Position numbers and translations under genes: made by a program
Notes under the pieces: generated by a model
What the model saw: only the letters and a program-made list of their open reading frames with translations
The model's database searches: none
Told to the model about the DNA's origin: nothing
From: Oceanobacillus_B kapialis
GTDB taxonomy: Bacteria; Bacillota; Bacilli; Bacillales; Amphibacillaceae
Assembly: GCF_042685265.1 (NCBI RefSeq)
Contig: NZ_JBHUMX010000040.1
DNA: 64,000 nucleotides
Reading direction: 5' to 3' (one strand)
Shown here: positions 9,682 to 17,700 of the stretch, one piece after another
Numbering within the stretch: the first letter of the stretch is position 1
Layout of the letters: each line of letters begins with the position of its first letter

Positions 9682-10470
9682 TTATTGATCTGTCTTTTTT
9701 AAAAGTGCTTTAATTTCAGCTAACTCCTTTTGTACCTCCGCTAGTTTAATATCGGTTGGAGAAGGTGTTTCCTCACGGTGTGCTTCTTCCACGTTATTTA
9801 CAATAACACCGACGAATAAATTGATGATAACAAAGGCACCGATTAGGATAAAGGTGACAAAATACCACCAAGAGGAGGGATCCTCCGCCAGAATAGGCCG
9901 CATTACACCACTTGCCCAGGATTCCAGTGTGATTACTTGAAAAAGTGTTAACAGCGAATCATGTAAGGATCCAAAATATTCTGGTGCAATGTCCTGAAAC
10001 AGGGTGGTGCCCACCACACCGTATACATAGAAAAACAGGCCAAGAAGTAGCATGATAGTGCCCATGGAAGGGATGGTAAGCAACAATGCATTTACCATTT
10101 TTCTTAGTGATGGAATGACCGAAATGGCTCTTAACACCCGGAGCACACGTACAATCCGGAGTACAGTTATATAATAAGAGCCGATTAAAACATGACTAAG
10201 CAGCACGATGATAAAATCAAACACACTCCAAGGGTCTCTGAAAAAGGAACCGATGGATTTTGCCCCGATAAGCCGGATGGCAATTTCAATTGTAAAGATC
10301 CAGAGCAACACAAGGTCTGCTATGTATATAAAATCTCCATACCTATTGGCAATAAAAGGATATGTTTCTAATCCAACAAGCAATGCATTTAGAATGATTA
10401 AGGAAATAATCACCCTCATAAACATCGGATGATCTGCAATTCTCGCACAGCTTTGTCTAACAACGTTCAT
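9682..10470 (-). CDS. Voltage-gated sodium channel, NaChBac/BacNav family
   Basis: A single-domain six-helix channel that would assemble as a tetramer in the membrane. S1-S4 lie at about 17-120. S4 carries arginines at every third position (R105, R108, R111, R114), the voltage sensor. The selectivity filter is TLESWAS (181-187), the hallmark of bacterial Na+-selective channels, followed by S6 (about 203-226). A short C-terminal heptad segment (about 241-258) resembles the tetramerising coiled coil. The length of 262 aa fits the family. GGGAGGGG precedes the ATG by 9 nt. In alkaliphilic Bacillus such channels support Na+-driven motility and pH homeostasis (family knowledge); the NhaC antiporter and a chemoreceptor elsewhere in this window fit that. 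Confidence 0.94.
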   Translation of the reverse strand: MNVVRQSCARIADHPMFMRVIISLIILNALLVGLETYPFIANRYGDFIYIADLVLLWIFTIEIAIRLIGAKSIGSFFRDPWSVFDFIIVLLSHVLIGSYYITVLRIVRVLRVLRAISVIPSLRKMVNALLLTIPSMGTIMLLLGLFFYVYGVVGTTLFQDIAPEYFGSLHDSLLTLFQVITLESWASGVMRPILAEDPSSWWYFVTFILIGAFVIINLFVGVIVNNVEEAHREETPSPTDIKLAEVQKELAEIKALLKKTDQ

Positions 10471-10574
10471 GTAACGTATCCCCTCCCTTTCTATTTATCT
10501 ATTTTACTTAGAATAACTTTATTTGTCACTTCTAGTTTTAACTATTAAATGAGGGGGAATTGAAGAGTTAAATA

Positions 10575-11720
10575 ATGGAATGGAGAGGAAGGATGAAAGT
10601 GGAATCCTATTTTCAAAAAGACTATGAAACGTCAAGATCTGTTTTCCGTAACCACTTAGACAAGGTTAGAGCGATATGGCCTGAAGCCTACCTTAAGACC
10701 GAATATATAGGAAATGAAGAAGAGGATAATACCATTGATATTATTCGCGCAGATGCCACTCGGGACAAAGAAAAAATTGTGCTACTTTCATCTGGAGAAC
10801 ATGGAATTGAAGGCTATGCAGGAGCAGCATGTATCCACATTTTCGTTGAGGAATATATGCAGCAAATCAACCCAGAAACAACAGGGATTTGTCTTGTCCA
10901 TGCAATAAATCCATGGGGAATGCGAAATTTCCGCCGCGTTACGGAAAATAATGTTGATTTAAATCGGAATTACATTGAAGAAGAAGGACCACTTCCTGTA
11001 GATGTTAATAAAAAATATGAAAAAGAAAAAGAAATTTTCCTTCCAAACGGAAAAATTAAAGATATCACAGCAGAGCAAAGCAGACTATTTAAAAAGCTAA
11101 CGAAAGCACTGGCTAAAGAAGGCTATGCCAATATGAAGCATGCGAAAAGCATGGGACAATATGAATTTGAACGTGGTGTGTATTATGGTGGCCAAGGATT
11201 AGAAGAGTCCGCTCAGCACATAAGAGCATTGCAAAAGGATTTGCTTTCACAATACAAGCAAATTGTCCACATGGATTGGCATACAGCCCTGGGTCCAAGT
11301 AATGAATTGACCATGGTGGTACCACCAGAAGAGGAACAGGACATGGAAGAAATCCGGTCACGGTATCCATTTAAAAATATTTTGAAGTTCTCAGACAAAA
11401 AAGTCATTGGGGATTCAAACCAGCATTTTTATACACTGCGAAAAAAGAAATACCCAGATACAAAGCTGTTCTCTGCCTTGTTTGAATTTGGGACTTTTGG
11501 AGACGACAAAAAAGCTGAGCTAAGAGAGCTGATGACAATTGTTTTAGAAAACCAGCTCTATTGGGAAGGTGCCGAAAAAGAATCTTTCAGAAAATTTATT
11601 TTAAGTGAATTTCGCGAAATGTTCTATCCAGATGACCAGATTTGGCGTTGTGATGTAACAAAAGAAGCGAGGAAGGCATTTAAAGTCGTGTTGAAGGCTG
11701 AAGAAGTACTCGCTTCCTAA
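10575..11720 (+). CDS. M14-like zinc metallohydrolase (DUF2817 family)
   Basis: Resembles the carboxypeptidase-like DUF2817 proteins of the M14 clan. Probable zinc ligands are H and E in SSGEHGIEG (about residues 73-81) and H in HMDWHTALG (about 234-242); the M14-type NVDLNRN motif lies near 132-138. No signal peptide or membrane helix is visible, so it is probably cytoplasmic. The start is uncertain: ATG 10575 has a weak GAAGAG 8-9 nt upstream, while the in-frame ATG 10593 has AGAGGAAGG directly against it, too close to be ideal. The true substrate is unknown. It is divergent from the Na+ channel gene across a 104-bp gap. Confidence 0.85.
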   Translation: MEWRGRMKVESYFQKDYETSRSVFRNHLDKVRAIWPEAYLKTEYIGNEEEDNTIDIIRADATRDKEKIVLLSSGEHGIEGYAGAACIHIFVEEYMQQINPETTGICLVHAINPWGMRNFRRVTENNVDLNRNYIEEEGPLPVDVNKKYEKEKEIFLPNGKIKDITAEQSRLFKKLTKALAKEGYANMKHAKSMGQYEFERGVYYGGQGLEESAQHIRALQKDLLSQYKQIVHMDWHTALGPSNELTMVVPPEEEQDMEEIRSRYPFKNILKFSDKKVIGDSNQHFYTLRKKKYPDTKLFSALFEFGTFGDDKKAELRELMTIVLENQLYWEGAEKESFRKFILSEFREMFYPDDQIWRCDVTKEARKAFKVVLKAEEVLAS

Positions 11721-11734
11721 ACAGCAAAACCATA

Positions 11735-11825
11735 AATGGCTGGGACAAAAGGATTTGACAAATAGATTCCGGGCGATCACCCGAAAGATAGTAGAATATC
11801 TTCAGGGCCCCCGGTTTTTTTTATG
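11735..11825 (+). other. Structured intergenic element beginning GGCTGGGACA, ending in a terminator
   Basis: Fifteen bases after the hydrolase stop a block begins with GGCTGGGACAAAAGG. It continues as a compound hairpin (CCGGG at 11769 pairing with CCCGG before the T-run, with an inner GAAAGATA/TATCTTC stem) and closes with T8. It can terminate the upstream gene. I recall intergenic blocks starting TGGGACA as dispersed repeats in Firmicutes, but no second copy is in this window, so this remains unverified. Confidence 0.5.
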
Positions 11826-11831
11826 CGTTAT

Positions 11832-11880
11832 AAAACACCCTAAAGGACAAGCAGTCTACCGCTAACCTTTAGGGTGTTTT
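11832..11880. terminator. Terminator of the CYP152 gene (bidirectional)
   Basis: A 15-bp perfect stem, AAAACACCCTAAAGG / CCTTTAGGGTGTTTT, with a 19-nt loop. The end is 7 bp from the P450 stop codon. Confidence 0.88.
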
Positions 11881-11887
11881 AAGTGCG

Positions 11888-13147
11888 TTATTGAAGCGTT
11901 ATATTTTTCATAATGAAATTGCTGCTAGGATGGGTTGGGATGCGTGCCATGCTGTACGATAAGTCCTGTGGTGGTACTTCATATGATAGTTCCTGTGTTA
12001 GGAAGCTAAGGCTCGTTTGCATTAATTCGACCGTTAGCCACTCGCCTGCACAGCGATGCCCCTTGTCATAGTCTCCTCCACCTTGCGGGATAAAATCAAA
12101 AGGGCTTCCGTTCCACTCTTCAAATCGCTCTGGCTTGAAGCGATTTGGCTCTGACCACAGTTCCGGCTTATGATTTGTCCCATAAATATCAAGAATAACT
12201 AACGTATCTTTCTTAATTTGGTGTCCTTGCCAATCAATGTCTTTCGCTGCCAAAGCGCCTGTAAAAGGGCCAAATGGATAATACCTGCGCACCTCTTGTA
12301 CAAACCATTTTGTATAATTCCCATCATCTTCCCTAACCTTTTCCTTGGTAGCCGGAAAATCGTAAAGCGCTAATGCTCCAAAGGTTACAAAACGAGCAAT
12401 CGCTACAATCGGCCTTAAAAGGTTGAGAATCTCAACAGCTGCCGTTTGTTTATCAAGTAGATTTCCATCTAAGTCTTGATGCCACGCAATAATAGATAAA
12501 GGTTTTGTCTCTTCTACGTGCAACTCACCGGAACGCACTCTTTCTACAATGTCTCTAATCCATTTTTCCGCACGGTTTCTCGCTACTCTACCTTTCCAGT
12601 GGCGGGGGCCCGTCGCACCAAAGGCATCAATCATGGCACTCAAATCCTTTGTCCGCACCTCAAGATCTTTGGCCCATAACGGCACACCAACCCACTCACA
12701 TGCTGTGCGGCACATTATTTTCTCGACTTCTGGAAAAAGTTCAATGCTATCTTTTGTTGCCCATTCTGTAGCTTGCTGTTTCCATTTCTCTCGACAAATT
12801 GCGGCGATTTTCTTCAAACTTTCACGCGTCATAAGTTCCATAAACATATGTTTACGATGCCGATGGGCTTCTCCATCCATACCTTGCACCCCACCTACAC
12901 CAAATAGACTTTCTTTAATCCGTTTAGGTGCAGCACCTTGCCGCTTAAATAGTTCATTATCATAAAACAATTCTGCTGCTTCCTTACCGCTAATACAAAC
13001 AACCTTTTTACCACCCATCATACGGGTTTCAAAGATATCAGTATCAAACCGTTGAAGACGATTAGGAACAAAGCGAAACCCCTCACGCAATAATGCCAGA
13101 CTATGATCCATGCCTTTTTCAGTTGGAATATGTTTACCTGTACTCAC
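11888..13147 (-). CDS. cypC: Cytochrome P450 CYP152 family fatty-acid peroxygenase
   Basis: CYP152 enzymes use H2O2 directly to hydroxylate or decarboxylate fatty acids, needing no redox partner. Diagnostic features are the peroxygenase Arg-Pro pair in LLRPIVAI (R245-P246), which binds the fatty-acid carboxylate, and the family-specific heme loop with GHRCAGE (heme-thiolate C366). The residue matching position 85 of the B. subtilis enzyme is Gln88 in VQGMDG. Gln there is seen in hydroxylating P450-BSbeta, whereas His marks the OleT decarboxylase. So I infer alpha/beta hydroxylation. The start is GTG with AAGGAG 11 nt upstream. It lies 94 bp downstream of the repeat array, in the same direction. 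Confidence 0.93.
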   Translation of the reverse strand: MSTGKHIPTEKGMDHSLALLREGFRFVPNRLQRFDTDIFETRMMGGKKVVCISGKEAAELFYDNELFKRQGAAPKRIKESLFGVGGVQGMDGEAHRHRKHMFMELMTRESLKKIAAICREKWKQQATEWATKDSIELFPEVEKIMCRTACEWVGVPLWAKDLEVRTKDLSAMIDAFGATGPRHWKGRVARNRAEKWIRDIVERVRSGELHVEETKPLSIIAWHQDLDGNLLDKQTAAVEILNLLRPIVAIARFVTFGALALYDFPATKEKVREDDGNYTKWFVQEVRRYYPFGPFTGALAAKDIDWQGHQIKKDTLVILDIYGTNHKPELWSEPNRFKPERFEEWNGSPFDFIPQGGGDYDKGHRCAGEWLTVELMQTSLSFLTQELSYEVPPQDLSYSMARIPTHPSSNFIMKNITLQ

Positions 13148-13241
13148 CGATTCGACAGCTCCTTTGCTTTAAAATCTTCTAATAGTTTAAGTTTACCCAC
13201 GACAGAGTATCTGAAACGAAGGAAAAGATTAAAAGTAGGAA

Positions 13242-13988
13242 TTACAAAAAGGAGAAGAAGGTAATTTGTATATTTTCCGGGGGTGTGGTGGTTGGACTGC
13301 TCGTTTGGTTGATTGCTCGGCTGAAATGGTCGATTGAACCGCTCGCTTGGTTGATTGCTCGGCTAGCATGGTCGATTGGACCGCTCGTTTGGTTGATTGC
13401 AATGCTAGCATGGTCGATTGAACCGCTCACTTGGTTGATTGCTCGGCTGAAATGGTCGATTGGACTGCTCGTTTGGTTGATTGCACGGCTAGCATGGTCG
13501 ATTGGACTGCTCGTTTGGTTGATTGCACGGCTAGCATGGTCGATTGAACCGCTCGCTTGGTTGATTGCAATGTTAGCATGGTCGATTGAACCGCTCGCTT
13601 GGTTGATTGCAATGCTAGCATGGTCGATTGGACAGCCCGCTTGGTTGATTGCAATGCTAGCATGGTCGATTGGACTGCTCGTTTGGTTGATAGCAATGCT
13701 GGCATGGTCGATTGGACAGCCCGCTTGGTTGATTGCAATGCTGGCATGGTCGATTGGACTGCTCGTTTGGTTGATTGCAATGCTGGCATGGTCGATTGGA
13801 CTGCTCGCTTGGTTGATTGCACGGCTAGCATGGTCGATTGGGCAGCCCGCTTGGTTGATTGCAATGCTGGCATGGTTGATTGAACTGCTCGCTTGGTTGA
13901 TTACACAGCTGGCTTGGTCGATTGCAATGCTAACACAGTCGATTGAGCCGCTCGCTTGGTCGATTGCAATGCTTTCCCAATCAATCAT
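13242..13988 (-). CDS. Possible repeat protein of 14-residue units encoded by the 21-bp array (doubtful)
   Basis: This is the longest ATG-started frame over the array (248 codons). It reads a soluble, Ile/Asn/Asp/Ser-rich 14-residue repeat of the type AINQASSPIDHASI. For it: the same direction as both neighbours, a GGGAG four bases before the ATG, many unit differences falling at synonymous third positions (for example GCT/GCC), and no frame-breaking indel. Against it: an equally long GTG-started plus-strand frame (13285-14019) reads a hydrophobic WLIAMLAWSIGPLV repeat, and another minus frame reads AVQSTKRAVQSTMLA. Open frames on both strands follow simply from a unit without stops. No convincing promoter is seen, and a terminator stands only 57 bp upstream. 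Function unknown. Confidence 0.3.
   Translation of the reverse strand: MIDWESIAIDQASGSIDCVSIAIDQASCVINQASSSINHASIAINQAGCPIDHASRAINQASSPIDHASIAINQTSSPIDHASIAINQAGCPIDHASIAINQTSSPIDHASIAINQAGCPIDHASIAINQASGSIDHANIAINQASGSIDHASRAINQTSSPIDHASRAINQTSSPIDHFSRAINQVSGSIDHASIAINQTSGPIDHASRAINQASGSIDHFSRAINQTSSPTTTPPENIQITFFSFL
13306..13977. repeat. Tandem array of 32 units of 21 bp (42-bp higher-order period)
   Basis: Thirty-two consecutive units are each exactly 21 bp. Every unit starts TGGTTGATTG or TGGTCGATTG (one starts CAGTCGATTG; one has GATAG and one GATTA) and is followed by 11 more variable bases. From 13306 to 13872 the TTG and TCG forms alternate strictly, giving a 42-bp period; the last five units (13873-13977) lose the alternation and are more diverged. 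A degenerate partial unit flanks each side. There is no indel in 672 bp. The array sits between the terminator of the WrbA-like gene and the CYP152 gene. Confidence 0.95.
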
Positions 13989-14044
13989 TATGCTCCCAGG
14001 TTCACTAAACCATAAATAAACCTTGTAACACCTGAAATAACGAA

Positions 14045-14072
14045 AAGGGGCTGATTCTATAATCAGCCCCTT
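14045..14072. terminator. Terminator of the WrbA-like gene
   Basis: A 12-bp perfect stem, AAGGGGCTGATT / AATCAGCCCCTT, with a 4-nt loop. It lies 9 bp after the stop codon of the flavoprotein gene. Confidence 0.85.
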
Positions 14073-14081
14073 CTCTCCAAA

Positions 14082-14681
14082 TTAGGAATTCAATTTTGCA
14101 GCAACTTCAACTGTGCGTTTCGCCTGGTGCTTAACAGCTGGCTCCACGTTTTCAACCATTTTTCCGTCTTGGCCTTGTGTAACGCTAGTGCCATAAGGGT
14201 TCCCACCAGCAGGTGCAACAGAATCATCTGTGTATCCTGGTGGTACAATAATCGCGCCCCAGTGCATCATGGTTGTATAAAATGAAAGTGCTGTTGCTTC
14301 CTGTCCACCATGTGCGTTAGAAGCTGAAACCATAACACTGACAGCTTTATTAACTGTTTTTCCTGTAGCCCAAAGTCCTCCTTGGGAGTCAATGTATTGT
14401 TTCATTTGGGATGGTACGTTTCCAAAACGAGTCGGCATGCTGAAAATAATAGCGTCCGCCCATTCAATATCATCAGAAGTTGCTTCTGGAACATCCTTTG
14501 TTGCTTCATAATGCTCTTTCCATGCAGGGTTTGAAGCTATTGCTGCTTCAGGTGCTAATTCTGGTGCTTTTACTACTCGCACCTCTGCGCCTGCTTCCTT
14601 CCCAGCTTCCTCAGCCCATTTGGCTAATTGATAATTTGTTCCAGTAGAACTATAGTAAATTACTGCTAATTTTACTGCCAT
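14082..14681 (-). CDS. WrbA/NQO-type flavodoxin-like NAD(P)H:quinone oxidoreductase
   Basis: A flavodoxin-fold FMN protein that reduces quinones by two electrons, avoiding semiquinone radicals. The phosphate-binding loop is YYSSTGTNYQLA (about 9-20), and the WrbA-type segment MPTRFGNVPSQMKQYIDSQG (about 81-100) binds the FMN ring. GYTDDSV and GGNPYGTS follow as in WrbA. The 199-aa length is normal. It is monocistronic with its own terminator and is divergent from htpX. The shared upstream region carries a long inverted repeat (see 14729-14786), so redox or quinone-responsive control is possible. Confidence 0.93.
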   Translation of the reverse strand: MAVKLAVIYYSSTGTNYQLAKWAEEAGKEAGAEVRVVKAPELAPEAAIASNPAWKEHYEATKDVPEATSDDIEWADAIIFSMPTRFGNVPSQMKQYIDSQGGLWATGKTVNKAVSVMVSASNAHGGQEATALSFYTTMMHWGAIIVPPGYTDDSVAPAGGNPYGTSVTQGQDGKMVENVEPAVKHQAKRTVEVAAKLNS

Positions 14682-14728
14682 TGCTCTATCTCCTTTTGCC
14701 TGATTAGTATAGTTTTTTTGTAATGTAT

Positions 14729-14786
14729 CCAGCTTATATTCTTTACTTGAACTAATAATTTATGCAAATCTATCTTTATAAGCTGG
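14729..14786. promoter_or_regulatory. 10-bp perfect inverted repeat in the wrbA-htpX divergent region
   Basis: CCAGCTTATA (14729-14738) and TATAAGCTGG (14777-14786) are exact inverted copies separated by 38 bp (centres 48 bp apart). The space between is AT-rich. It could be a pair of operator half-sites on the leader of the WrbA-like gene or a stem in its transcript. The remainder of 14682-14986 shows only the htpX promoter and an ACGTCA/TGACGT pair near 14795-14827. Confidence 0.5.
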
Positions 14787-14890
14787 TAACTTTACGTCAT
14801 TATTGTAATAGAGAAAAACAGTGACGTCAAATAACAAACTTATAATAAGTAAGTATTAGGAGAAACTAACCACTTAAAGTTGGCTATTTG

Positions 14891-14919
14891 TTGATTCCTT
14901 ATTCCCCAGAGGATATAAT
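14891..14919 (+). promoter_or_regulatory. Sigma-A promoter of htpX
   Basis: -35 TTGATT (14891-14896), 17-bp spacer, perfect -10 TATAAT (14914-14919). It lies inside the first codons of the longer open frame starting at 14888, which shows that the longer start is not used. Confidence 0.8.
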
Positions 14920-14986
14920 AGACATATGTGAATGCTTCACAAGCAATGAAAAGAAAATCTCAAAAACTAGTATAAAGGGTGAGGAC

Positions 14987-15862
14987 GTGGGTAAGCGAAT
15001 TTTTTACTTTTTACTAACCAACATTTTGGTTTTGGCAACGATTTCGATTATTTTTACTCTAATACCTGGCACTTGGAACTATATTGGTCCTGATGGCACG
15101 ATCCAATTTGGAACATTGCTTATATTTAGTGCCATTATCGGTTTCACAGGATCCTTTATTTCATTAGCCATGTCAAGATGGATGGCTAAGAAAATGATGA
15201 ATGTGCGCGTGCTTGATCCAAATGGCGCTTTATCCGGGGAAGAACGTGAGGTTGTGGAAAAGGTACACCGCCTTTCAAGAGCGGCTGGACTTATGCACAT
15301 GCCGGAAGTAGGGATTTATGATTCTCCTGAAGTAAACGCCTTTGCTACAGGTCCTTCGAAAAAACGTTCTCTTGTTGCTGTTTCAACTGGATTACTTCAT
15401 GAGATGGATGACGATGCGATTGAAGGCGTTATTGCACATGAGGTGGCTCACGTTGCGAATGGAGATATGGTTACGATGACACTCTTGCAAGGGGTGGTCA
15501 ACACCTTTGTTGTATTCCTTGCACGAATTGCTGCATTTATTGTATCAAGGTTTGTTAAGGAAGATCTTGCACCAATCGTTCACTTCCTTGCTATTATTTT
15601 ATTCCAGCTTGTCTTCTCTGTGTTAGGAAGTCTTGTTGTTTTCGCCTACTCGCGTCACCGGGAATACCATGCGGACCGTGGAGGCGCAGACCTTGCTGGT
15701 AAAGATAAAATGAAACATGCGCTTGAATCCTTAAAAGCATACGCTAACCGTGTACGCAATGACGACACATCTGTTGCGACATTAAAGATTAACGGAAAAC
15801 GTAAATCAAGCATTTTCTCAACACACCCACAGCTTGATGAACGTATTCGCCGTCTTTCTTAA
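14987..15862 (+). CDS. htpX: Membrane zinc metalloprotease HtpX
   Basis: HtpX degrades damaged membrane proteins in membrane quality control. The zinc site is HEVAH (151-155) with E226 in YSRHREYHAD as third ligand. Two N-terminal helices (about 4-27 and 41-61) and two more near 168-188 and 195-220 are hydrophobic. I chose the GTG at 14987: it gives MGKRIFYFLL, the standard HtpX N-terminus, has GGTGAGG just upstream, yields the usual length of 291 aa, and lies downstream of the promoter at 14891-14919. The longer frame from 14888 would start upstream of its own promoter. Confidence 0.95.
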   Translation: MGKRIFYFLLTNILVLATISIIFTLIPGTWNYIGPDGTIQFGTLLIFSAIIGFTGSFISLAMSRWMAKKMMNVRVLDPNGALSGEEREVVEKVHRLSRAAGLMHMPEVGIYDSPEVNAFATGPSKKRSLVAVSTGLLHEMDDDAIEGVIAHEVAHVANGDMVTMTLLQGVVNTFVVFLARIAAFIVSRFVKEDLAPIVHFLAIILFQLVFSVLGSLVVFAYSRHREYHADRGGADLAGKDKMKHALESLKAYANRVRNDDTSVATLKINGKRKSSIFSTHPQLDERIRRLS

Positions 15863-15869
15863 GCTATCC

Positions 15870-15904
15870 AAAGTCTTCTCTTTTCAAAGAGGAGGCTTTT
15901 TTAT
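15870..15904 (+). terminator. Terminator of htpX
   Basis: Stem AAAGTCTTCTCTTT / AAAGAGGAGGCTTT (with G-U pairs), a short loop and a T-run, 8 bp after the stop codon. Confidence 0.82.
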
Positions 15905-15923
15905 TTCAAAGCCACCCATCAAG

Positions 15924-16520
15924 TTAAAACCAGCCTTGCTCCTTAAATTTAGAGATTGCTTCAATCCGGTTGCTGACACCCAATTTATCTAAAATCACCG
16001 ACACGTAATTCCGCACTGTTCCATTTGTCAAATAGAGTTCCTTGGCAATATCCTTTGTCGTTTTTCCATCAGCAATCAGCTTAATCACCTGTTCCTCGCG
16101 TTCTGTTAAAGGACTTTCTTCCCGATAAGCCATATCGATTAATTCTGGTGCATATACTTTTCTTCCGTCCATGATCTTCCGAATAGCAGCTGCCAACTCC
16201 TCACTCGGACTATCCTTTAATAAATAACCGCTCACATTAGCATTTCGTGCACGCTGGAAATACCCATTACGCGCGAAGGTGGTAAGGATGATGACCTGAC
16301 AAGGCTCGTCTTTTAAGTTTTCTGCTGCATCAAGCCCGCTTTTTATAGGCATCTCGATGTCCATAATACAAATTTCAGGCTGGAGGCTTTTCACCATTTG
16401 AATTGCCTCTTCTCCATTTTTGGCCTTCCCAACCACTTCCATATCTTCTTCTAAGCTAAGCAAGGAGCCTAGGGCGCCAAGCAGCATTCCTTGGTCCTCT
16501 GCAATAACAATCCTAATCAT
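15924..16520 (-). CDS. desR: DesR, NarL-family response regulator of the cold-responsive desaturase
   Basis: Receiver domain (1-120) with acidic pocket E8/D9, phosphoacceptor D54 and conserved T80 and K102 regions, then a LuxR-type HTH (about 135-195: PLTEREEQVIKLIADG, then TTKDIAKELYLTNGTVRNYVS). In B. subtilis phosphorylated DesR activates des when the membrane stiffens in the cold. The start codon overlaps the end of desK by 4 bp, so the two are translationally coupled. The 198-aa length and D54 match the B. subtilis protein. The context (desK and des directly upstream) makes the assignment firm. Confidence 0.95.
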   Translation of the reverse strand: MIRIVIAEDQGMLLGALGSLLSLEEDMEVVGKAKNGEEAIQMVKSLQPEICIMDIEMPIKSGLDAAENLKDEPCQVIILTTFARNGYFQRARNANVSGYLLKDSPSEELAAAIRKIMDGRKVYAPELIDMAYREESPLTEREEQVIKLIADGKTTKDIAKELYLTNGTVRNYVSVILDKLGVSNRIEAISKFKEQGWF

Positions 16521-17662
16521 TTCAGCCCCTCCTTCCCCTTTTGTTGGATGACCTTAGGAATTTTTATCGTTAAAGTTGTCCCGGTCGATGTGTCAATGGC
16601 TAAGTTCCCATTTACAAAATCCAACCTTTCCTTTATTCCTTGGAGGCCATTCCCCTTACGTATATCCTTTGTCTCTACAGCACCTACTCCATTGTCTTGG
16701 ACAACAAGTTTTTGTTCGTTTGGGCTATTGCTAATGTCAACCCGGCAAACAGTGGCCTTACTGTGCTTCACTACATTTGTAACAGCTTCCTTCAGACACA
16801 TGCCAAGGATGTTCTCCACTAAAAGCGGCATCTCCTCCCCATTGTCTTGCCCGTCTATTTGAAAAGAAATACCGGCAGCTTCTAAAATATGCCTGGCATG
16901 TACAACTTCATCCTTCAATTTAGCGTGCTTCATATCTGACACCATCTCCCGTACCTCTTTAAGGGCCAGGCGCGCCGTTTGATTAATATCCTCTACTTCC
17001 TTTTTCGCTGTTTCTGGATCATGCTTGATTATCTTTCCTGCCAAATCACTTTTCAAGCCGATAAGGGAAAGCTTCTGGCCGAGTGTATCATGAAGATCTC
17101 TGGCAATCCGCTGGCGCTCTTCTATTACCATTAATCTTGATATTGTTTGATTCGCATCCTCCAGTTTCTTTTCCAGCTTTTCCCGTTTGTTCCGACTATT
17201 TAGCGTAAGTGGGAGAAGGATCACGCCAATAACACTAATAACAATAAACGGAGTCTGGTTGATAAACTGCGGACTTTCCGTAATAAATCCAATACTAACA
17301 GCAGAGACCGTTGTTACCATGTGAACAATATATAAGACGATAAAGCCTGCTCTATTTTCAATGTTTCCTATATAAAAGGCTAGAAACAACGAAAAATAGA
17401 CATACCCAAAATATACGGTCATGCCAATACTAATTGCCATTTCTATAGAGATCGAGACATATACCGTCCAGCCTTTTTTAATAAAGGAAAGGCGGTATGT
17501 CGCAAAAAAAAGCACGATCATTGTAATTCCTAATAATGTTTCGAAAAGGGATGTCGACCGAAATATAAAGTAAAAAGGAAGCAAACAAAACACAAGCCAT
17601 GCAAACGCACTTAACCCTGTGTTTTTCGGAAAAATATGATACCAGTTTTGCATGAATGCCAC
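16517..17662 (-). CDS. desK: DesK, membrane thermosensor histidine kinase
   Basis: HisKA_3-type kinase. Four to five hydrophobic segments fill residues 15-155, followed by a coiled linker (about 156-180) and the phosphoacceptor His191 in ARDLHDTLGQ. The ATPase domain has the N-box LKEAVTNVVKHSK and a D-x-G box in VQDNGVGA. DesK of B. subtilis (His188) senses bilayer thickness and fluidity and switches between phosphatase and kinase for DesR. The 381-aa length is close to the model (370). It follows des after a terminator-like hairpin and overlaps desR, the same order as in B. subtilis. Confidence 0.94.
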   Translation of the reverse strand: MAFMQNWYHIFPKNTGLSAFAWLVFCLLPFYFIFRSTSLFETLLGITMIVLFFATYRLSFIKKGWTVYVSISIEMAISIGMTVYFGYVYFSLFLAFYIGNIENRAGFIVLYIVHMVTTVSAVSIGFITESPQFINQTPFIVISVIGVILLPLTLNSRNKREKLEKKLEDANQTISRLMVIEERQRIARDLHDTLGQKLSLIGLKSDLAGKIIKHDPETAKKEVEDINQTARLALKEVREMVSDMKHAKLKDEVVHARHILEAAGISFQIDGQDNGEEMPLLVENILGMCLKEAVTNVVKHSKATVCRVDISNSPNEQKLVVQDNGVGAVETKDIRKGNGLQGIKERLDFVNGNLAIDTSTGTTLTIKIPKVIQQKGKEGLK

Positions 17663-17700
17663 CTCTTTACGTTGTTTTCTCTATATTATCTTATAAATGT

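Noticed and set aside
13285..14019. Plus-strand 244-codon hydrophobic frame over the 21-bp array as a membrane protein
   Set aside because: GTG start without a proper RBS, opposite to both neighbours, and it ends past the array. The hydrophobicity follows from the repeat sequence. Kept only as an alternative to the minus frame.
14888..14986. N-terminal extension of htpX from 14888
   Set aside because: It overlaps a TTGATT-17-TATAAT promoter and lacks an RBS; the GTG at 14987 gives the family N-terminus and length.
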